The notes: generated from the sequence alone by a model not told the origin. A stretch of 64,000 nt of DNA from Sandaracinobacteroides hominis (GCF_016464365.1 NZ_JADCUC010000007.1:1-64000), one strand, 5' to 3'; positions 24,118 through 34,397 are shown, numbered from the stretch's first letter. A program made the numbers and translations.

Positions 24118-25320
24118 TCAGGGCGTAAAAGACGTAAACAGGAAGAAGGCGAAGATCACGAGGTGGACGGCGCCCTGAAGCACCGTCGTGCGGCCGGTGG
24201 AGAGCGACATCGACGACACCAGCAGCATCAGCGCGAGGAGCGTGATGCCCTTGGCGTCGAGGCCGAGTTCGAGCCGCCAGCCGAAGAAGACGGAAAGCGC
24301 GGCGATGATCGGCACCGTGAGGCCGATGGTGGCGAGCGCCGAGCCGAGCGCGAGGTTGAGGCTGGTCTGCAGCCGGTCGGCCTTGGCGGCACGGACGGCG
24401 GCGACGCCCTCGGGCAGGAGGACCACGCCGGCGATGACCACGCCCACCGCAGAAAGCGGGGCGCCGCTTTCGACGATCAGCAGGGCCAGCGGATCGGACA
24501 GCGTCTTGGCCAGCAGTACCACCGCGCCGAGGCAGGCCAGCAGCAGCGCCAGCGCCAGCCAGGCCTGCCGGGTGGTGCAGCTTTCGGTGCCGTGGTGGGA
24601 ATCCTGGTCTTCGCCGGCGGGCAGGAAATAGTCGCGGTGGCGGACGGTCTGCACGATCACGAACAGCAGCCAGAGCGTCAGGCTGGCGATGCCCACGAGG
24701 ATCAGCTGGCCGCTGGAATAGGTGGGCCCGGGCGTGGTGGTGGTGAAGTTCGGAAGCACCAGCACCAGCACCGAAAGCGCCGCCAGCGTGGTGCCGGCGG
24801 CCGAGACGCCATAGAGGCCGAAGCGCTGCACATGGTGGCGCGCGGCGCCGGACAGGATGCAGAGGCCCACGACTCCGCCCAGGATGATCATCACCGCCGA
24901 ATAGACGGTGTCGCGCATCAGGGGTGCCGACGCCTCGGGCTTGGCCAGCATCAGCGTGACGATGAGCGCGCATTCGATGACGGTGACGGCGAGCGCCAGC
25001 ACCAGCGTTCCGAACGGCTCGCCCACCTTTACCGCGATCACCTCGGCGTGGTGCACGGCTGCCAGCACCGCCGGCATCAGCAGTGCCGCCAGCATCAAGG
25101 CGATCGTGGGTTCGGAGGCGCGGTCGTGAAAGACGAAATAGGCAAGCCACGCCGCCAGCGGTGCCAGCCAGCTCCAGAAGGGGGCGCTTCTGGAGATGTT
25201 GAGCGGGCTGACGATGGCGTCTGCGATCGTGCGGAGGCGCGTTTCAGAGTCGCTGCGAAGGCGCGTTTCAGAGTCGCTGCGGATGCGGTCCTGCGTGTCG
25301 GGCAGCTGGTCTGAACTCAT
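24118..25320 (-). CDS. Ca2+/H+ antiporter, CaCA superfamily
   Basis: A 400-residue inner-membrane cation exchanger with about eleven hydrophobic segments. The two alpha repeats of the CaCA family are visible: TLVLALAVTVIECALI in the first half and VLLPEGVAAVRAAKADRLQTSLNLALGSALATIGLT in the second, each with the acidic residue needed for Ca2+ transport. ATG at 25318-25320 overlaps the stop of the aminopeptidase gene (ATGA). The N-terminal cytosolic part contains an in-frame 24-bp tandem repeat (SDSETRLR twice, 25236-25280). The gene ends a minus-strand chain with lgt, the MidA-type gene and aminopeptidase P. Confidence 0.9.
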   Translation of the reverse strand: MSSDQLPDTQDRIRSDSETRLRSDSETRLRTIADAIVSPLNISRSAPFWSWLAPLAAWLAYFVFHDRASEPTIALMLAALLMPAVLAAVHHAEVIAVKVGEPFGTLVLALAVTVIECALIVTLMLAKPEASAPLMRDTVYSAVMIILGGVVGLCILSGAARHHVQRFGLYGVSAAGTTLAALSVLVLVLPNFTTTTPGPTYSSGQLILVGIASLTLWLLFVIVQTVRHRDYFLPAGEDQDSHHGTESCTTRQAWLALALLLACLGAVVLLAKTLSDPLALLIVESGAPLSAVGVVIAGVVLLPEGVAAVRAAKADRLQTSLNLALGSALATIGLTVPIIAALSVFFGWRLELGLDAKGITLLALMLLVSSMSLSTGRTTVLQGAVHLVIFAFFLFTSFTP

Positions 25321-27107
25321 GCGGCGGCCCGCGCCTCTGCGAGGAGCGGGGATGTGGACGCGAGCAGCCAATCCAGCTGTGCGCCTTCCAGATGGCTTTG
25401 GTGCGCGGCGCGGACGCGGGCGTGATAGGAATCCAGCCAGTCGATTTCGGGCTGCGTCATCAGCGCCGGTTCGATCAGCCGCTTGTCGATGGGGGCAAGC
25501 GTGACGGTTTCGAACGCCAGCATCGGCTCCAGGTCTCCGGGGCGCTTGTCCTCGACAACGATCACGAGGTTCTCGGTGCGGATGCCATATTCGCCGGCCT
25601 TGTAGAAGCCCGGCTCGTTGGACAGCACCATGCCCGGCTCCAGCACTTCCTCTATGCCGGGCGCGCCGGCGGCGGCCGCGATGCGCTGCGGACCTTCGTG
25701 CACGCCCAGATAATGGCCGACGCCGTGGCCGGTGCCGTGGGCATAGTCGAGCCCGGCCGACCAGAGGAACTGGCGGGCGAGGATGTCGAGCTGGCCGCCG
25801 CGGGTGCCGCGCGGGAAGCGGGCCGTCGCCAGGGCGATATGGCCCTTCAGCACGCGGGTGAAGCGGTCGCGCATTTCCGCGCTGGGGGTGCCGATGGCGA
25901 CGGTGCGGGTGATATCGGTGGTGCCATCCGGATATTGGCCGCCGGAGTCGATCAGGTAGAGGCTGTCGCCCTCCAGCTTGCGGTTGGTGGCCGGTTCCGA
26001 GCGGTAGTGCGGGCTGGCGCCGTTGGGACCAAAGGCGGAGATGCTGTCGAAGCTCAGATCCTTCAGCAGGTTGGATTCGCGGCGGAAGGCTTCCAGCCGG
26101 GCTTCGGCGGCGAGTTCGTCGGCCGGGCGGTCGGCGTCGATCGATTGGAGGAACTTCGAGACGGCAAGGCCATCACGGACGTGGGCGGCGCGGACTCCGT
26201 CCAGCTCGACGCCGTTCTTGGCGGCCTTGGGCAGGATGCAGGGGTCGCGGGCCTCGACGATTTCGGCGCTTCCACGCGCCAGCGCCTCGAAGATGGCGGC
26301 GACCGACCAGGCCGGATCGAGCATCAGCTTGCCGGTGAGCGTTTCAAGTGTCGGGCCGAAGGCTTCGTAGGGCTCGACTGACACCTGCGCGCCGAGATGC
26401 GCCTGTACCTCGGGCGGGATCTTGGCCGGGTCGGTGAAGAGCGTGGCAGTCGCATCCTCGCGCACGATGGCAAAGGCGCGGACGACTGGTGTGCGCGAGA
26501 CATCGTTGCCGCGGATGTTGAACAACCAGGCTATGCTGTCGAGCGCGGAGAGCAGCACCGTCTTCGCGCCGGCCTTCTGCAGGGTGGCGGCGATGGTGGC
26601 GCGCTTGTCGGCGGAGCTTACGCCGGCAAATTCGAGCGCCAGCACTTCGGCGGGCGCGAGCGACGGCTGCGGCTTGCCCGCCCAGATGGTATCGACCGGG
26701 TTCGTATCCACCGGCACCAGCGTCAGCCCGGCGGCGGCCGCACTGCGGAGGAAGCCGCGCGTCGTCAGCCACGGATCATAGCCGATCCGCGCACCAGCCG
26801 GCGCCGTGGCGGCGATCCACGCGATCAGCGGTTCGGCGGGCACCGAGCGATATTCGTAGAGCGCGCCTTCGACCTGCTGACGGACCTGCAGCGTGTAGCG
26901 GCCATCGACGAACATGGCGGCGGCATTGGAGAGAACCACCGCATTGCCGGCGCTGCCCTGGAATCCGGTCAGCCACTCCAGCCGTCGGGCGTAGCTGCCG
27001 ACATATTCCGACATATGCTCGTCGGTCAGGGGGATGATGAAGCCGTCAAGGCCGCGGTTGGTCAGCTCGGCGCGAAGGGCGGCGAGTCGGTCTGCATGGA
27101 TGCTCAT
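25317..27107 (-). CDS. Aminopeptidase P family protein (M24B)
   Basis: A 596-residue Xaa-Pro aminopeptidase. Two N-terminal creatinase-like domains (about 1-300) precede the pita-bread catalytic domain. Metal ligands are seen in YLIDSGGQYPDGTTDITRT (two Asp), GTGHGVGHYLGVHEGP (His), MVLSNEPGFY (Glu) and IRTENLVIV (Glu). The length fits the long, three-domain eukaryote-like type rather than E. coli PepP (about 440). It removes an N-terminal residue ahead of proline in the cytosol. ATG at 27105-27107 overlaps the stop of the MidA-type gene and its own stop overlaps the antiporter start. Confidence 0.94.
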   Translation of the reverse strand: MSIHADRLAALRAELTNRGLDGFIIPLTDEHMSEYVGSYARRLEWLTGFQGSAGNAVVLSNAAAMFVDGRYTLQVRQQVEGALYEYRSVPAEPLIAWIAATAPAGARIGYDPWLTTRGFLRSAAAAGLTLVPVDTNPVDTIWAGKPQPSLAPAEVLALEFAGVSSADKRATIAATLQKAGAKTVLLSALDSIAWLFNIRGNDVSRTPVVRAFAIVREDATATLFTDPAKIPPEVQAHLGAQVSVEPYEAFGPTLETLTGKLMLDPAWSVAAIFEALARGSAEIVEARDPCILPKAAKNGVELDGVRAAHVRDGLAVSKFLQSIDADRPADELAAEARLEAFRRESNLLKDLSFDSISAFGPNGASPHYRSEPATNRKLEGDSLYLIDSGGQYPDGTTDITRTVAIGTPSAEMRDRFTRVLKGHIALATARFPRGTRGGQLDILARQFLWSAGLDYAHGTGHGVGHYLGVHEGPQRIAAAAGAPGIEEVLEPGMVLSNEPGFYKAGEYGIRTENLVIVVEDKRPGDLEPMLAFETVTLAPIDKRLIEPALMTQPEIDWLDSYHARVRAAHQSHLEGAQLDWLLASTSPLLAEARAAA

Positions 27108-28165
27108 GCGGGCAGGGTAGGAAATCCTGCCGGCGCTGGCCAGTCCGAAGCGGAAATTGCCATCGCCTGGAACAGCCGGCCCATGGCGCCGATACTGGAA
27201 AGCCGCACGCGGGCAGCCTCGATTTCGGCGCGCCGTGCGTTGCTGGCCATCGCCTTCAGCCGCTCGGCGCGCTCGGGCAGGCCCAGCGAATCGAGGAACA
27301 TCCCCTGCGGCTGCGGCCCCTGCACCCGCGCATGCGGATCGGCGGCGCGGGCAATGGCGCCGAAATCGACATGGGCAGAGATGTCGGCCTCGCCCAGCGT
27401 TTCCAGCGCGTCGGCATATTGCCCGCCCTTCAACGCCTGCAGCGTGTCGCCCAGCGCCGGGCCGGCATAGCCATAATCGATGAACAGCGCTGCCCCGCCC
27501 TGCGCGGCGACACGCTTCGCCACGGCCGCCCCCACCTGCTCGGCGGCAAAGCTGCGCTCGTGGATGCTGCCCCTGGGCGCATCGCGCAGGCTGGCGGGGA
27601 TGAAGGCGAGGTTGGCGCCCACCGAACGATCCCAGCGCGGGCCGCTGCTCCCCGCCACCTCCACGCGGCGCAGCACCCAGCCGTCCTCCAGCTTCTCGAA
27701 CTGGGCGATGGGCAGGGCATCCAGAAACTCGTTGGCGACCAGCAGCAGCGGTGCATCCTCGGGCAATGTGCCGAGATCGTCGTGCCATGTGGCACCCGGC
27801 AGCACCTTTGCCTGAATGGCGCGCAGGCGGGGGCTTCTCTCCACCAGATGCAGCTCTGCCGCCTGTGCCAGCGCGGGCGCCGCCCGCTGAATCGCGCGCA
27901 GGGCATCGACCATCAGCGTGCCGCGCCCCGGCCCCAACTCTGCCAGAAGCACGCGCTTCGGCGCGCCGGCGCGCTGCCAGATATCCGCCAGCCACAGGCC
28001 GATCAGCTCGCCGAACATCTGCGAGATTTCCGGTGCCGTCACGAAATCGCCCGCCGTGCCGAACGGCTCCTTCGTGGCGTAATACTGATCCGCCGCCAGC
28101 GCCATCACGCGGGCCAGCGGCAGCGGACCTTGCCGCTTCAGCAGCTCGGCGAGTTCGGGGTTCAC
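27104..28165 (-). CDS. SAM-dependent methyltransferase, MidA/NDUFAF7 family
   Basis: A 353-residue protein of the family that includes mitochondrial NDUFAF7, which methylates an arginine of complex I subunit NDUFS2. The blocks are [23 protein letters not shown] near the N-terminus, the SAM loop [30 protein letters not shown] and ALFIDYGY. Bacterial members are common next to lgt in alphaproteobacteria. The start is GTG at 28163-28165, overlapping the lgt stop (GTGA). Its stop overlaps the aminopeptidase start, so the chain is translationally coupled. Confidence 0.92.
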   Translation of the reverse strand: MNPELAELLKRQGPLPLARVMALAADQYYATKEPFGTAGDFVTAPEISQMFGELIGLWLADIWQRAGAPKRVLLAELGPGRGTLMVDALRAIQRAAPALAQAAELHLVERSPRLRAIQAKVLPGATWHDDLGTLPEDAPLLLVANEFLDALPIAQFEKLEDGWVLRRVEVAGSSGPRWDRSVGANLAFIPASLRDAPRGSIHERSFAAEQVGAAVAKRVAAQGGAALFIDYGYAGPALGDTLQALKGGQYADALETLGEADISAHVDFGAIARAADPHARVQGPQPQGMFLDSLGLPERAERLKAMASNARRAEIEAARVRLSSIGAMGRLFQAMAISASDWPAPAGFPTLPA

Positions 28166-28998
28166 GCGGCCGGGTTCAGGGCTGTCAGCGGCTCGCGCCG
28201 GCTGGAAGTCGCCAGCAGGTAGAGCCCCAGCAGGATCATCGGCAGGCTCAGCAGCTGCCCCATCGTCAGCCCGATCGACAGTACGCCCAGCTGCGCGTCC
28301 GGCTCGCGGAAGAATTCGATGACAAAGCGCGAAAGCCCGTAGCCGGCGATGAACAGCCCGCCCAGCAGACCGGGCTTCATCCGCGCCGAAGTCGCCCAGA
28401 ACAGGATGTTGAGGACGAGGAACAACAGGGCCCCTTCCAGCGCCGCTTCATAGAGCTGGCTCGGGTGGCGCGGCTCCGGCCCGGCGTCGGGGAAGATCAC
28501 CCCCCAGCTGCCATCGGTCGCCCGGCCCCACAGCTCGCCGTTCACGAAATTGGCGAAGCGGCCCAGCAGCAGCCCCACCGGCGTGACCACCGCGAGATAA
28601 TCGAGGATGCGCAGCGCCGACAGCCCCTTGGAACGGGCATAGAGAAGGATGGCGACGATCACCCCCGTAAGCCCGCCATGGAACGACATGCCGCCCTCCC
28701 ACAGCTTCAGGATGGCGAGCGGGTCGCTGAGATACTGGGCCGGATTATAGAAGATCACATAGCCAAGCCGGCCGCCCAGAATCACCCCCAGCGTGCACCA
28801 GGTGACGAGATCGTCGACATGCTTCGCCGTCATCGGGCTGCCCGGGCGCTTCACCATCCTGAGCAGCATCCACCAGCCGGCCAGGATGCCGCCGATATAG
28901 GCGAGGCTGTACCAGCGCAGCGCCAGCGGCCCGATGGAGAAAAGCACGGGATCGAGCCCTAGGCTCCCCCATTCGACAGGTGGGTGGAAAAACGGCAT
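28162..28998 (-). CDS. lgt: Prolipoprotein diacylglyceryl transferase
   Basis: A 278-residue inner-membrane enzyme that transfers diacylglycerol from phosphatidylglycerol to the lipobox Cys of prolipoproteins. It has the Lgt signature [14 protein letters not shown], the SFHGGLTGV block with the essential His, [13 protein letters not shown] and about seven membrane segments. The start is either ATG at 28996-28998 ([10 protein letters not shown]) or ATG at 29008-29010 (MKPRMPFF); I list the first because family similarity begins there. It is the first gene of the minus-strand chain and divergent from the acyl-CoA dehydrogenase gene at 29060. Confidence 0.95.
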   Translation of the reverse strand: MPFFHPPVEWGSLGLDPVLFSIGPLALRWYSLAYIGGILAGWWMLLRMVKRPGSPMTAKHVDDLVTWCTLGVILGGRLGYVIFYNPAQYLSDPLAILKLWEGGMSFHGGLTGVIVAILLYARSKGLSALRILDYLAVVTPVGLLLGRFANFVNGELWGRATDGSWGVIFPDAGPEPRHPSQLYEAALEGALLFLVLNILFWATSARMKPGLLGGLFIAGYGLSRFVIEFFREPDAQLGVLSIGLTMGQLLSLPMILLGLYLLATSSRREPLTALNPAA

Positions 28999-29059
28999 GC
29001 GTGGCTTCATATCGGCTGCGAGGAACAAGCGCCACAGGTGCTTGATGGGAGATTTGAGG

Positions 29060-30256
29060 ATGGACGAGACGCCCGAACTGCAGGCGTTCCGCGCCGAGAC
29101 GCGCGAATGGCTGGAAGCCAATTGCCCCGAGGAAATGCGCCAGCCCGTTGCCGGCGACAGCGACGTCTGCTGGGGCGGCCGCAAGTGGCGCTTCAAGAGC
29201 GAGGCGCAGAAACAGTGGCTGGAGCGCTGCGCCGCCAAAGGCTGGACCGTGCCGGAATGGCCGAAGGCCTATGGCGGCGGCGGGCTTTCCAAGGAAGAGG
29301 CGAAGATTCTGGCGCAGGAGATGCGCAGGATCAGCGCCCGGCCACCGCTTTCCAGCTTCGGCATCTGGATGCTTGGTCCGGCGCTGTTGAAATATGGCAA
29401 TGAAGCGCAGAAGCTGGAGCATCTGCCGAAAATCGCCCGCGGCGAAATCCGCTGGTGCCAGGGGTATTCGGAACCGGGCGCCGGTTCCGATCTTGCCTCG
29501 CTGCGCACTTCGGCAATCCTGGATGGCGACGAATATGTGGTGAACGGTTCCAAGGTCTGGACCAGCTATGCCGACCGCGCCGACTGGATCTTCTGCCTTG
29601 TGCGCACCGATCCCGAGGCCTCCAAGCACCTCGGCATCAGCTTCCTGTTGTTCGACATGGAAAGCCCCGGCGTCACTGCCAGCCCGATCAAGCTGATCTC
29701 CGGCTACAGCCCCTTCTGCCAGACCTTCTTCGACAATGTGCGGGTGCCAAAGGAAAATCTGGTCGGCACGCCGGGCAAGGGCTGGGACATCGCCAAATAT
29801 CTGCTCACGCACGAGCGCGAGATGATCGCCGGCATGGACATGGCATCGGCGGGCCGCGATTCGATGCACCAGCTGGCGAAAAAGCAGATCGGCACCAGCA
29901 AGTCGGGCAAGCTGAAGGACAATCTGCTGCGTGCCGATATCGTCCGCCACGAGATCGACGCCATGGCCTTTGGCCTGACGATGGAGCGGGTGAAGGACGA
30001 AGCGAAGGCCGGCCAGGGCGTCGGCGCACTGTCCTCCATGCTGAAATATTACGGCACCGAGCTGAACAAGCAGCGGCAGGAGCTGCTGATGAGCATTGGA
30101 GGCACCGACAGCCTGACCTGGGAGGGCCCGGACAAGCATGACGGCGACCCGGCCAAGACCTGGCTGCGCAGCCGAGCCAACAGCATCGAGGGCGGCACCA
30201 GCGAAGTGCAGCTGAACATCATCGCCAAGCGCGTACTCCAGCTTCCGGGAGCCTGA
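29060..30256 (+). CDS. Acyl-CoA dehydrogenase
   Basis: A 398-residue flavoprotein. The N-terminal helical domain ([17 protein letters not shown]) is followed by the FAD-contact region [20 protein letters not shown] and the substrate loop [19 protein letters not shown]. The C-terminal [18 protein letters not shown] carries the Glu in the region used by isovaleryl-type enzymes. It introduces an alpha-beta double bond in an acyl-CoA thioester. ATG at 29060 has GGGAG 8 nt upstream; an ATG at 29045 is the alternative. It starts a three-gene operon with a second dehydrogenase and an acyl-CoA ligase. Paired subunits of this kind act on bulky or branched acyl groups in steroid and terpenoid breakdown, but the substrate is not readable. 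Confidence 0.92.
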   Translation: MDETPELQAFRAETREWLEANCPEEMRQPVAGDSDVCWGGRKWRFKSEAQKQWLERCAAKGWTVPEWPKAYGGGGLSKEEAKILAQEMRRISARPPLSSFGIWMLGPALLKYGNEAQKLEHLPKIARGEIRWCQGYSEPGAGSDLASLRTSAILDGDEYVVNGSKVWTSYADRADWIFCLVRTDPEASKHLGISFLLFDMESPGVTASPIKLISGYSPFCQTFFDNVRVPKENLVGTPGKGWDIAKYLLTHEREMIAGMDMASAGRDSMHQLAKKQIGTSKSGKLKDNLLRADIVRHEIDAMAFGLTMERVKDEAKAGQGVGALSSMLKYYGTELNKQRQELLMSIGGTDSLTWEGPDKHDGDPAKTWLRSRANSIEGGTSEVQLNIIAKRVLQLPGA

Positions 30257-30260
30257 TCAC

Positions 30261-31400
30261 ATGGCATTGGCATTGAACGACGAGCAGCGGATGGTGAAGG
30301 ATTCGGCGGACGGCTTCTTCGCCGAACATGCCCCTGTCGCCCAGCTGCGCAAGCTGCGCGACGACAAGGACGCGACCGGTTTTGACCGGGGGCTGTGGGC
30401 GAAGATGGCGGAGATGGGCTTTGCCGGGGTCGCCATCCCGGAGCAATTCGGCGGGGCCGGGCTGGGCATGGTCGCCGCCGGGCTGATCCAGGAGGCGATC
30501 GGTCGCAACCTGTCGCTGTCGCCCTTCCTTTCCTCGGCGATCCTCTCGGCCAAGGCGATCCTCGCCGGCGGCTCCGAGGAGCAGAAGGCGGCGATGCTGC
30601 CGAAGATCGCGGCGGGCGAGCTGATCGTGGCGCTGGCCGCCGACGAGAAATCCCGCCACCAGCCGCATGCGATCTCGACCCGGGCCGAACCTTCGGGCAA
30701 CGGCTTCAGACTTACGGGGAGCAAATCCTTCGTGCTGGACGGCCATGTCGCCGACAGGCTGATCGTCGCCGCGCGAACCGCTGGCGACGACGAGGACACG
30801 ACGGGCATCACCCTGTTCCTCGTCGATCCCAAATCGGCCGGTGTCGAGACCGAGCGCCGCTCCATGGTGGACAGCCGCAACGCAGCAGCCATCACGCTGG
30901 ATGGCGTTCAGGTCGATGGCGCCGACGTGCTGGGCGGGATCGGCACCGGCTTTGCCATTCTGGAGGCGGCGCTGGATGCAGGCCGCGCCTGTCTTGCCGC
31001 CGAGATGCTGGGCGTTTCGGCGCAGAGCTTCGACACCACTGTCGACTATCTGAAGCAGCGCGAGCAGTTCGGGCAGAAGATCGGCAGCTTTCAGGCGCTG
31101 CAGCATCGTGCCGCGCACCTGTTCTGCGAAGTGGAGCTGGCCCGCTCGGCGACGCTGAAGGCGCTGACGGCGCTGGACGAAGGCGACAACCGCGCGCCCT
31201 TTTTCGTGGCACTGGCCAAGGCGAAGTCGGGCGATGTGGCGAAGCTTGCCACCAACGAAGCGGTGCAGATGCACGGCGGCATCGGCATGACCGACGAGTT
31301 TGACATAGGTTTCTTCATGAAACGCGCCCGCGCGGCTGGCGAAACCTTTGGCGATGGCGCCTTTCAGGGCGACCGGCTCGCCCGCATGATGAACTATTAG
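30261..31400 (+). CDS. Acyl-CoA dehydrogenase, second subunit or paralogue
   Basis: A 379-residue acyl-CoA dehydrogenase that starts 5 nt after the preceding one. It has ADGFFAEHAPVAQLRKLRDD, VAIPEQFGGAGLGMVAAGLI, QFGQKIGSFQALQHRAAHLF (FAD site) and MHGGIGMTDEFDIGFFMKR. Compared with typical members, the ARTAGDDEDTTGITLFLVD mid-region is normal, but the first catalytic loop (ALAADEKSRHQPHAIST) replaces the usual TEPxAGSD block, as seen in the small partner of heteromeric dehydrogenases. It probably forms a complex with the upstream product. Confidence 0.9.
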   Translation: MALALNDEQRMVKDSADGFFAEHAPVAQLRKLRDDKDATGFDRGLWAKMAEMGFAGVAIPEQFGGAGLGMVAAGLIQEAIGRNLSLSPFLSSAILSAKAILAGGSEEQKAAMLPKIAAGELIVALAADEKSRHQPHAISTRAEPSGNGFRLTGSKSFVLDGHVADRLIVAARTAGDDEDTTGITLFLVDPKSAGVETERRSMVDSRNAAAITLDGVQVDGADVLGGIGTGFAILEAALDAGRACLAAEMLGVSAQSFDTTVDYLKQREQFGQKIGSFQALQHRAAHLFCEVELARSATLKALTALDEGDNRAPFFVALAKAKSGDVAKLATNEAVQMHGGIGMTDEFDIGFFMKRARAAGETFGDGAFQGDRLARMMNY

Positions 31401-31412
31401 AGGGGAAGTCGC

Positions 31413-33137
31413 ATGGCTCTCACCGAACTCGACAAGGCGATCGACGCTGCCACTGCGGCCATCACCGCGCCCGGCGGCCAGCTCGCCATCGGCAAGGCGA
31501 CCATCCGCGGCCTGGAGCTGCCGGTATTCGAGAATGCGCCGCCGTCCCTGCGGGAATATCTGGGCTTCTTCCTGCCGGCGCATGCCGACAAGGAGTTCCT
31601 GGTTTACGAGGGCGACCGGCTGACCTTTGCCGATGTGCAGGCGCAATCGGTGAAGATCGCCGCCATGCTGCAGCACCGCTATGGCATCGCGAAGGGCGAC
31701 CGCGTCACCATCGCCATGCGCAACTATCCCGAATGGGTGACGGCCTTCATCGGCGCCATCATGATCGGCGCCATCGTCGTGCCGATGAACGCCTGGTGGA
31801 AGACCGACGAGCTGGCATATGGCCTGAAGGATTCGGGCAGCCGGCTCGCCATCGTCGACGAGGAGCGGCTGCGGCGGGTTGCGGACATACATGACCTGAA
31901 GATCCCGCTGGTCACGGTGCGCACCAGCCATGCGGTTGCGGCGCAGCTGGGGGCCGAAACGCTGGAGGATGCGCTGGCGGCCTCTCCCGCGACGCCCTGG
32001 TATCTGCCGCCGATCTACCCCGAAGACGACGCCACCATCATGTACACCTCCGGTTCCACCGGGGCGCCGAAGGGGGCCGTCGCCACGCATCGCGCGGTGG
32101 TCGGCGGTGCGCTGAATTATCTGGTGCAGGGCCTGGCCATGCTGCAGCTGGCGCAGGCGCAGGGCACCGAGCTGCCGGAACAGCAGGTGATGCTGCTGAA
32201 CGTGCCGCTGTTCCATATCACCGGCAGTGTGCCGGTGATGCTGGTGTCGGTCGCCATTGGCCGCAAGCTGGTGATCATGCACAAATGGGATGCCGGCGAC
32301 GCGCTGCGCCTGATCGAGAAGGAGCGCGCCACCTATTTCGTCGGCGTGCCCACCATGTCGCTGGAGCTGATGCAGCACCCCGACCGCGAGAAATATGATC
32401 TCTCCACCCTGCTCGACATCGCCGCCGGCGGTGCGCCGCGCCCGGCGGAGCATGTCGGCCGCATCGCCGATGCCTTTCCGGGCAAGAACCCGGCGATCGG
32501 CTATGGCCTGACCGAGACCAATGGTGTCGGCGCCGGGAACATCCGCGACAATTATCGCCTGCGACCTGGCTCCACCGGGCGGCCGACGAAGCCTCTGGTG
32601 GAAATGATGGCCGCGGACGACAATATGGAGCCGGTGCCCGTGGGCGAAGTCGGCGAGATCTGCATCCGCTCCTCGGCCAATGTCCGCGGATACTGGAACA
32701 AGCCCGAGCAGACTGCCGCCGCCTTTACCGCCAATGGCTGGTTCAAGACCGGCGACCTCGGCGTTTTCGACGAGGACAATTACCTCACCATCGTCGACCG
32801 CAAGAAGGACATCATCATCCGCGGCGGCGAGAATATCTCCGCCGTCGAGGTGGAGGATGCGATCTATGGCCATCCGGCCGTCGCCGAAGCCTCGGTCTTC
32901 GGGCTCCCCGACGAGCGGCTGGGCGAGATCGTCGGCGCCGTCGTCTATCTGAAGCCCGGCGAGCCGGTGGAGGCCGATGCGCTGGTCGATTTCGTCCGCC
33001 GCGACCTCGCCGCCTTCAAGGTGCCCGCGCGGCTGTGGCTGCACAGCGAGCCGCTGCCGAAACTGGGATCGGGCAAGATCGACAAGGTGACGCTGCGCAA
33101 GCATTTCCGCGAACTGCACGGCAGCCGTGCGGCCTGA
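31413..33137 (+). CDS. Acyl-CoA synthetase (AMP-forming)
   Basis: A 574-residue adenylate-forming ligase that activates a carboxylic acid to its CoA thioester. P-loop MYTSGSTGAPKGAV, GYGLTETNGVGAGN, KTGDLGVFDEDNYLTIVDRKKDIIIRGGENIS and the C-terminal LPKLGSGKIDKVTLRK (the Lys for adenylation) are all present. The start lies 12 nt after the second dehydrogenase, so it supplies acyl-CoA for the two enzymes upstream. The substrate is unknown. The C-terminus overlaps the GNAT gene by 11 nt. Confidence 0.94.
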   Translation: MALTELDKAIDAATAAITAPGGQLAIGKATIRGLELPVFENAPPSLREYLGFFLPAHADKEFLVYEGDRLTFADVQAQSVKIAAMLQHRYGIAKGDRVTIAMRNYPEWVTAFIGAIMIGAIVVPMNAWWKTDELAYGLKDSGSRLAIVDEERLRRVADIHDLKIPLVTVRTSHAVAAQLGAETLEDALAASPATPWYLPPIYPEDDATIMYTSGSTGAPKGAVATHRAVVGGALNYLVQGLAMLQLAQAQGTELPEQQVMLLNVPLFHITGSVPVMLVSVAIGRKLVIMHKWDAGDALRLIEKERATYFVGVPTMSLELMQHPDREKYDLSTLLDIAAGGAPRPAEHVGRIADAFPGKNPAIGYGLTETNGVGAGNIRDNYRLRPGSTGRPTKPLVEMMAADDNMEPVPVGEVGEICIRSSANVRGYWNKPEQTAAAFTANGWFKTGDLGVFDEDNYLTIVDRKKDIIIRGGENISAVEVEDAIYGHPAVAEASVFGLPDERLGEIVGAVVYLKPGEPVEADALVDFVRRDLAAFKVPARLWLHSEPLPKLGSGKIDKVTLRKHFRELHGSRAA

Positions 33138-33651
33138 GCCCTCTTACACCTTGCGGCGGGCGGGGGCGGCCGATGCCGCCGCCGTGCGCGACATGTTCCA
33201 CAAGAGCTTCACCGCGACCTTCGGGCATCTCTATCCTGCGCAAGAATTGGCCGAGTTCCTGGCGGGCTGCAGCGAGGAGCGGTTCCGCCACGAATGCACC
33301 GATGCCGACCACGCCGTGATGCTGGGCGAGGACGCGGACGGACTGTTGCTCGGCTATTGCACGCTGGGGCCGTATGACCTCGAAACCAACTCCAGCCGCC
33401 GCTGGTGGGTGCTTCGGCAACTCTATCTGGATGAAGCGGCCAAGGGCACCGGCCTTGCGCAAACGCTGATGGACTGGGCCATCGGCGAAGCGCGGGCGCA
33501 GGGCTACGAGGAGCTGTACCTGACAGTCTGGGTGGAAAACCACCGGGCGCGCCGCTTCTACGACAAGCAGGGCTTCATCGAAGTCGGCAAGTACGAATAC
33601 CGGGTCGGCAACACGGTCGATGACGACCGGATCCTGAGGCTCGATTTGTGA
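33127..33651 (+). CDS. GNAT-family N-acetyltransferase
   Basis: A 174-residue acyltransferase. The acetyl-CoA binding motif A is QLYLDEAAKGTGLAQTLMDWAI, with motif B LYLTVWVENHRARRFYDKQGF. The N-terminal part (YTLRRAGAADAAAVRDMFHKSF) is the normal strand-helix start. GTG at 33127 overlaps the end of the ligase gene, and the stop overlaps the next gene (GTGA). The acceptor is unknown; small-molecule or protein N-terminal acetylation are both possible. It is co-transcribed with the catabolic operon by position. Confidence 0.9.
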   Translation: MRPEPSYTLRRAGAADAAAVRDMFHKSFTATFGHLYPAQELAEFLAGCSEERFRHECTDADHAVMLGEDADGLLLGYCTLGPYDLETNSSRRWWVLRQLYLDEAAKGTGLAQTLMDWAIGEARAQGYEELYLTVWVENHRARRFYDKQGFIEVGKYEYRVGNTVDDDRILRLDL

Positions 33652-34397
33652 TCACCCGCCTGACTGCGCGCACGCTTTCCTCTCCACACGGATTTCTGGG
33701 CCGCACGGGCGGGGTTTCCGAAGGCATCTTCACCAGCCTCAACGTCGGCCTCGGCTCCTGCGACCGCGTAGAGGCCGTTCGGGAAAACCGCCGCCGCGCC
33801 GTGGAGGCAGTCGCGCCGGGCGCGCGGCTGGTGACGCTGCATCAGGTGCACAGCGCACTGGCCGTCGAAGCCGGCGACTGGCCCGACGATGCCCGCCCGC
33901 ACGCCGATGCCGTCGTCACCAACCGCCCCGGCCTCGCGCTCGGCATCCTCACCGCCGATTGCGGACCTTTGCTGTTCGAGGACGCCGAGGCCGGCGTGAT
34001 CGCCGCCGCCCACGCCGGCTGGAAAGGCGCCTTCACCGGCGTCATCGGCGCGACGGTAGACCTGATGGAAAAGCTCGGCGCCCGCCGCGACCGCATCGCC
34101 GCAGCAGTCGGCCCCTGCATCGCCCGACGTTCCTACGAAGTGGATGTCGCCTTCCGCACCCGCTTCGAGGATGCGGATGCGGAAAACGCCCTATTCTTCG
34201 CCGAAGGCCGCCCCGGCCACGCCCATTTCGATCTCGAAGCCTATTGCCTCCACCGCCTCCGCGAAGCCGGCGTCGAACGCGCCGAAGCGCTGGGGGCCGA
34301 TACGAAATCCGATCCGGGGCGGTTTTTCAGTTATCGGCGGACGACGCTGGCCGGAGAGCCGGATTATGGGCGGCAGATCAGTTTGATCGCGCTTTAG
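33648..34397 (+). CDS. pgeF: Peptidoglycan editing factor PgeF / polyphenol oxidase family
   Basis: A 249-residue member of the YfiH/DUF152 family. The zinc-copper triad is visible as LHQVHSA (His), TADCGPLLFED (Cys) and AAHAGWKGAFTGV (His). GPCIARRSYEV and the C-terminal FFSYRR also fit. The family includes PgeF, which removes wrongly incorporated serine from muropeptide precursors, and enzymes reported as purine nucleoside phosphorylases. GTG at 33648 overlaps the GNAT stop. This ends the plus-strand run from 29060. Confidence 0.92.
   Translation: MITRLTARTLSSPHGFLGRTGGVSEGIFTSLNVGLGSCDRVEAVRENRRRAVEAVAPGARLVTLHQVHSALAVEAGDWPDDARPHADAVVTNRPGLALGILTADCGPLLFEDAEAGVIAAAHAGWKGAFTGVIGATVDLMEKLGARRDRIAAAVGPCIARRSYEVDVAFRTRFEDADAENALFFAEGRPGHAHFDLEAYCLHRLREAGVERAEALGADTKSDPGRFFSYRRTTLAGEPDYGRQISLIAL

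Noticed and set aside
30219-33119. Very long open frame (966 codons) on the minus strand opposite the two acyl-CoA dehydrogenases and the ligase
   Set aside because: It is a mirror of the real genes caused by GC-rich third positions; its product is His/Arg/Gly rich without any domain, and the plus-strand genes have complete motifs.
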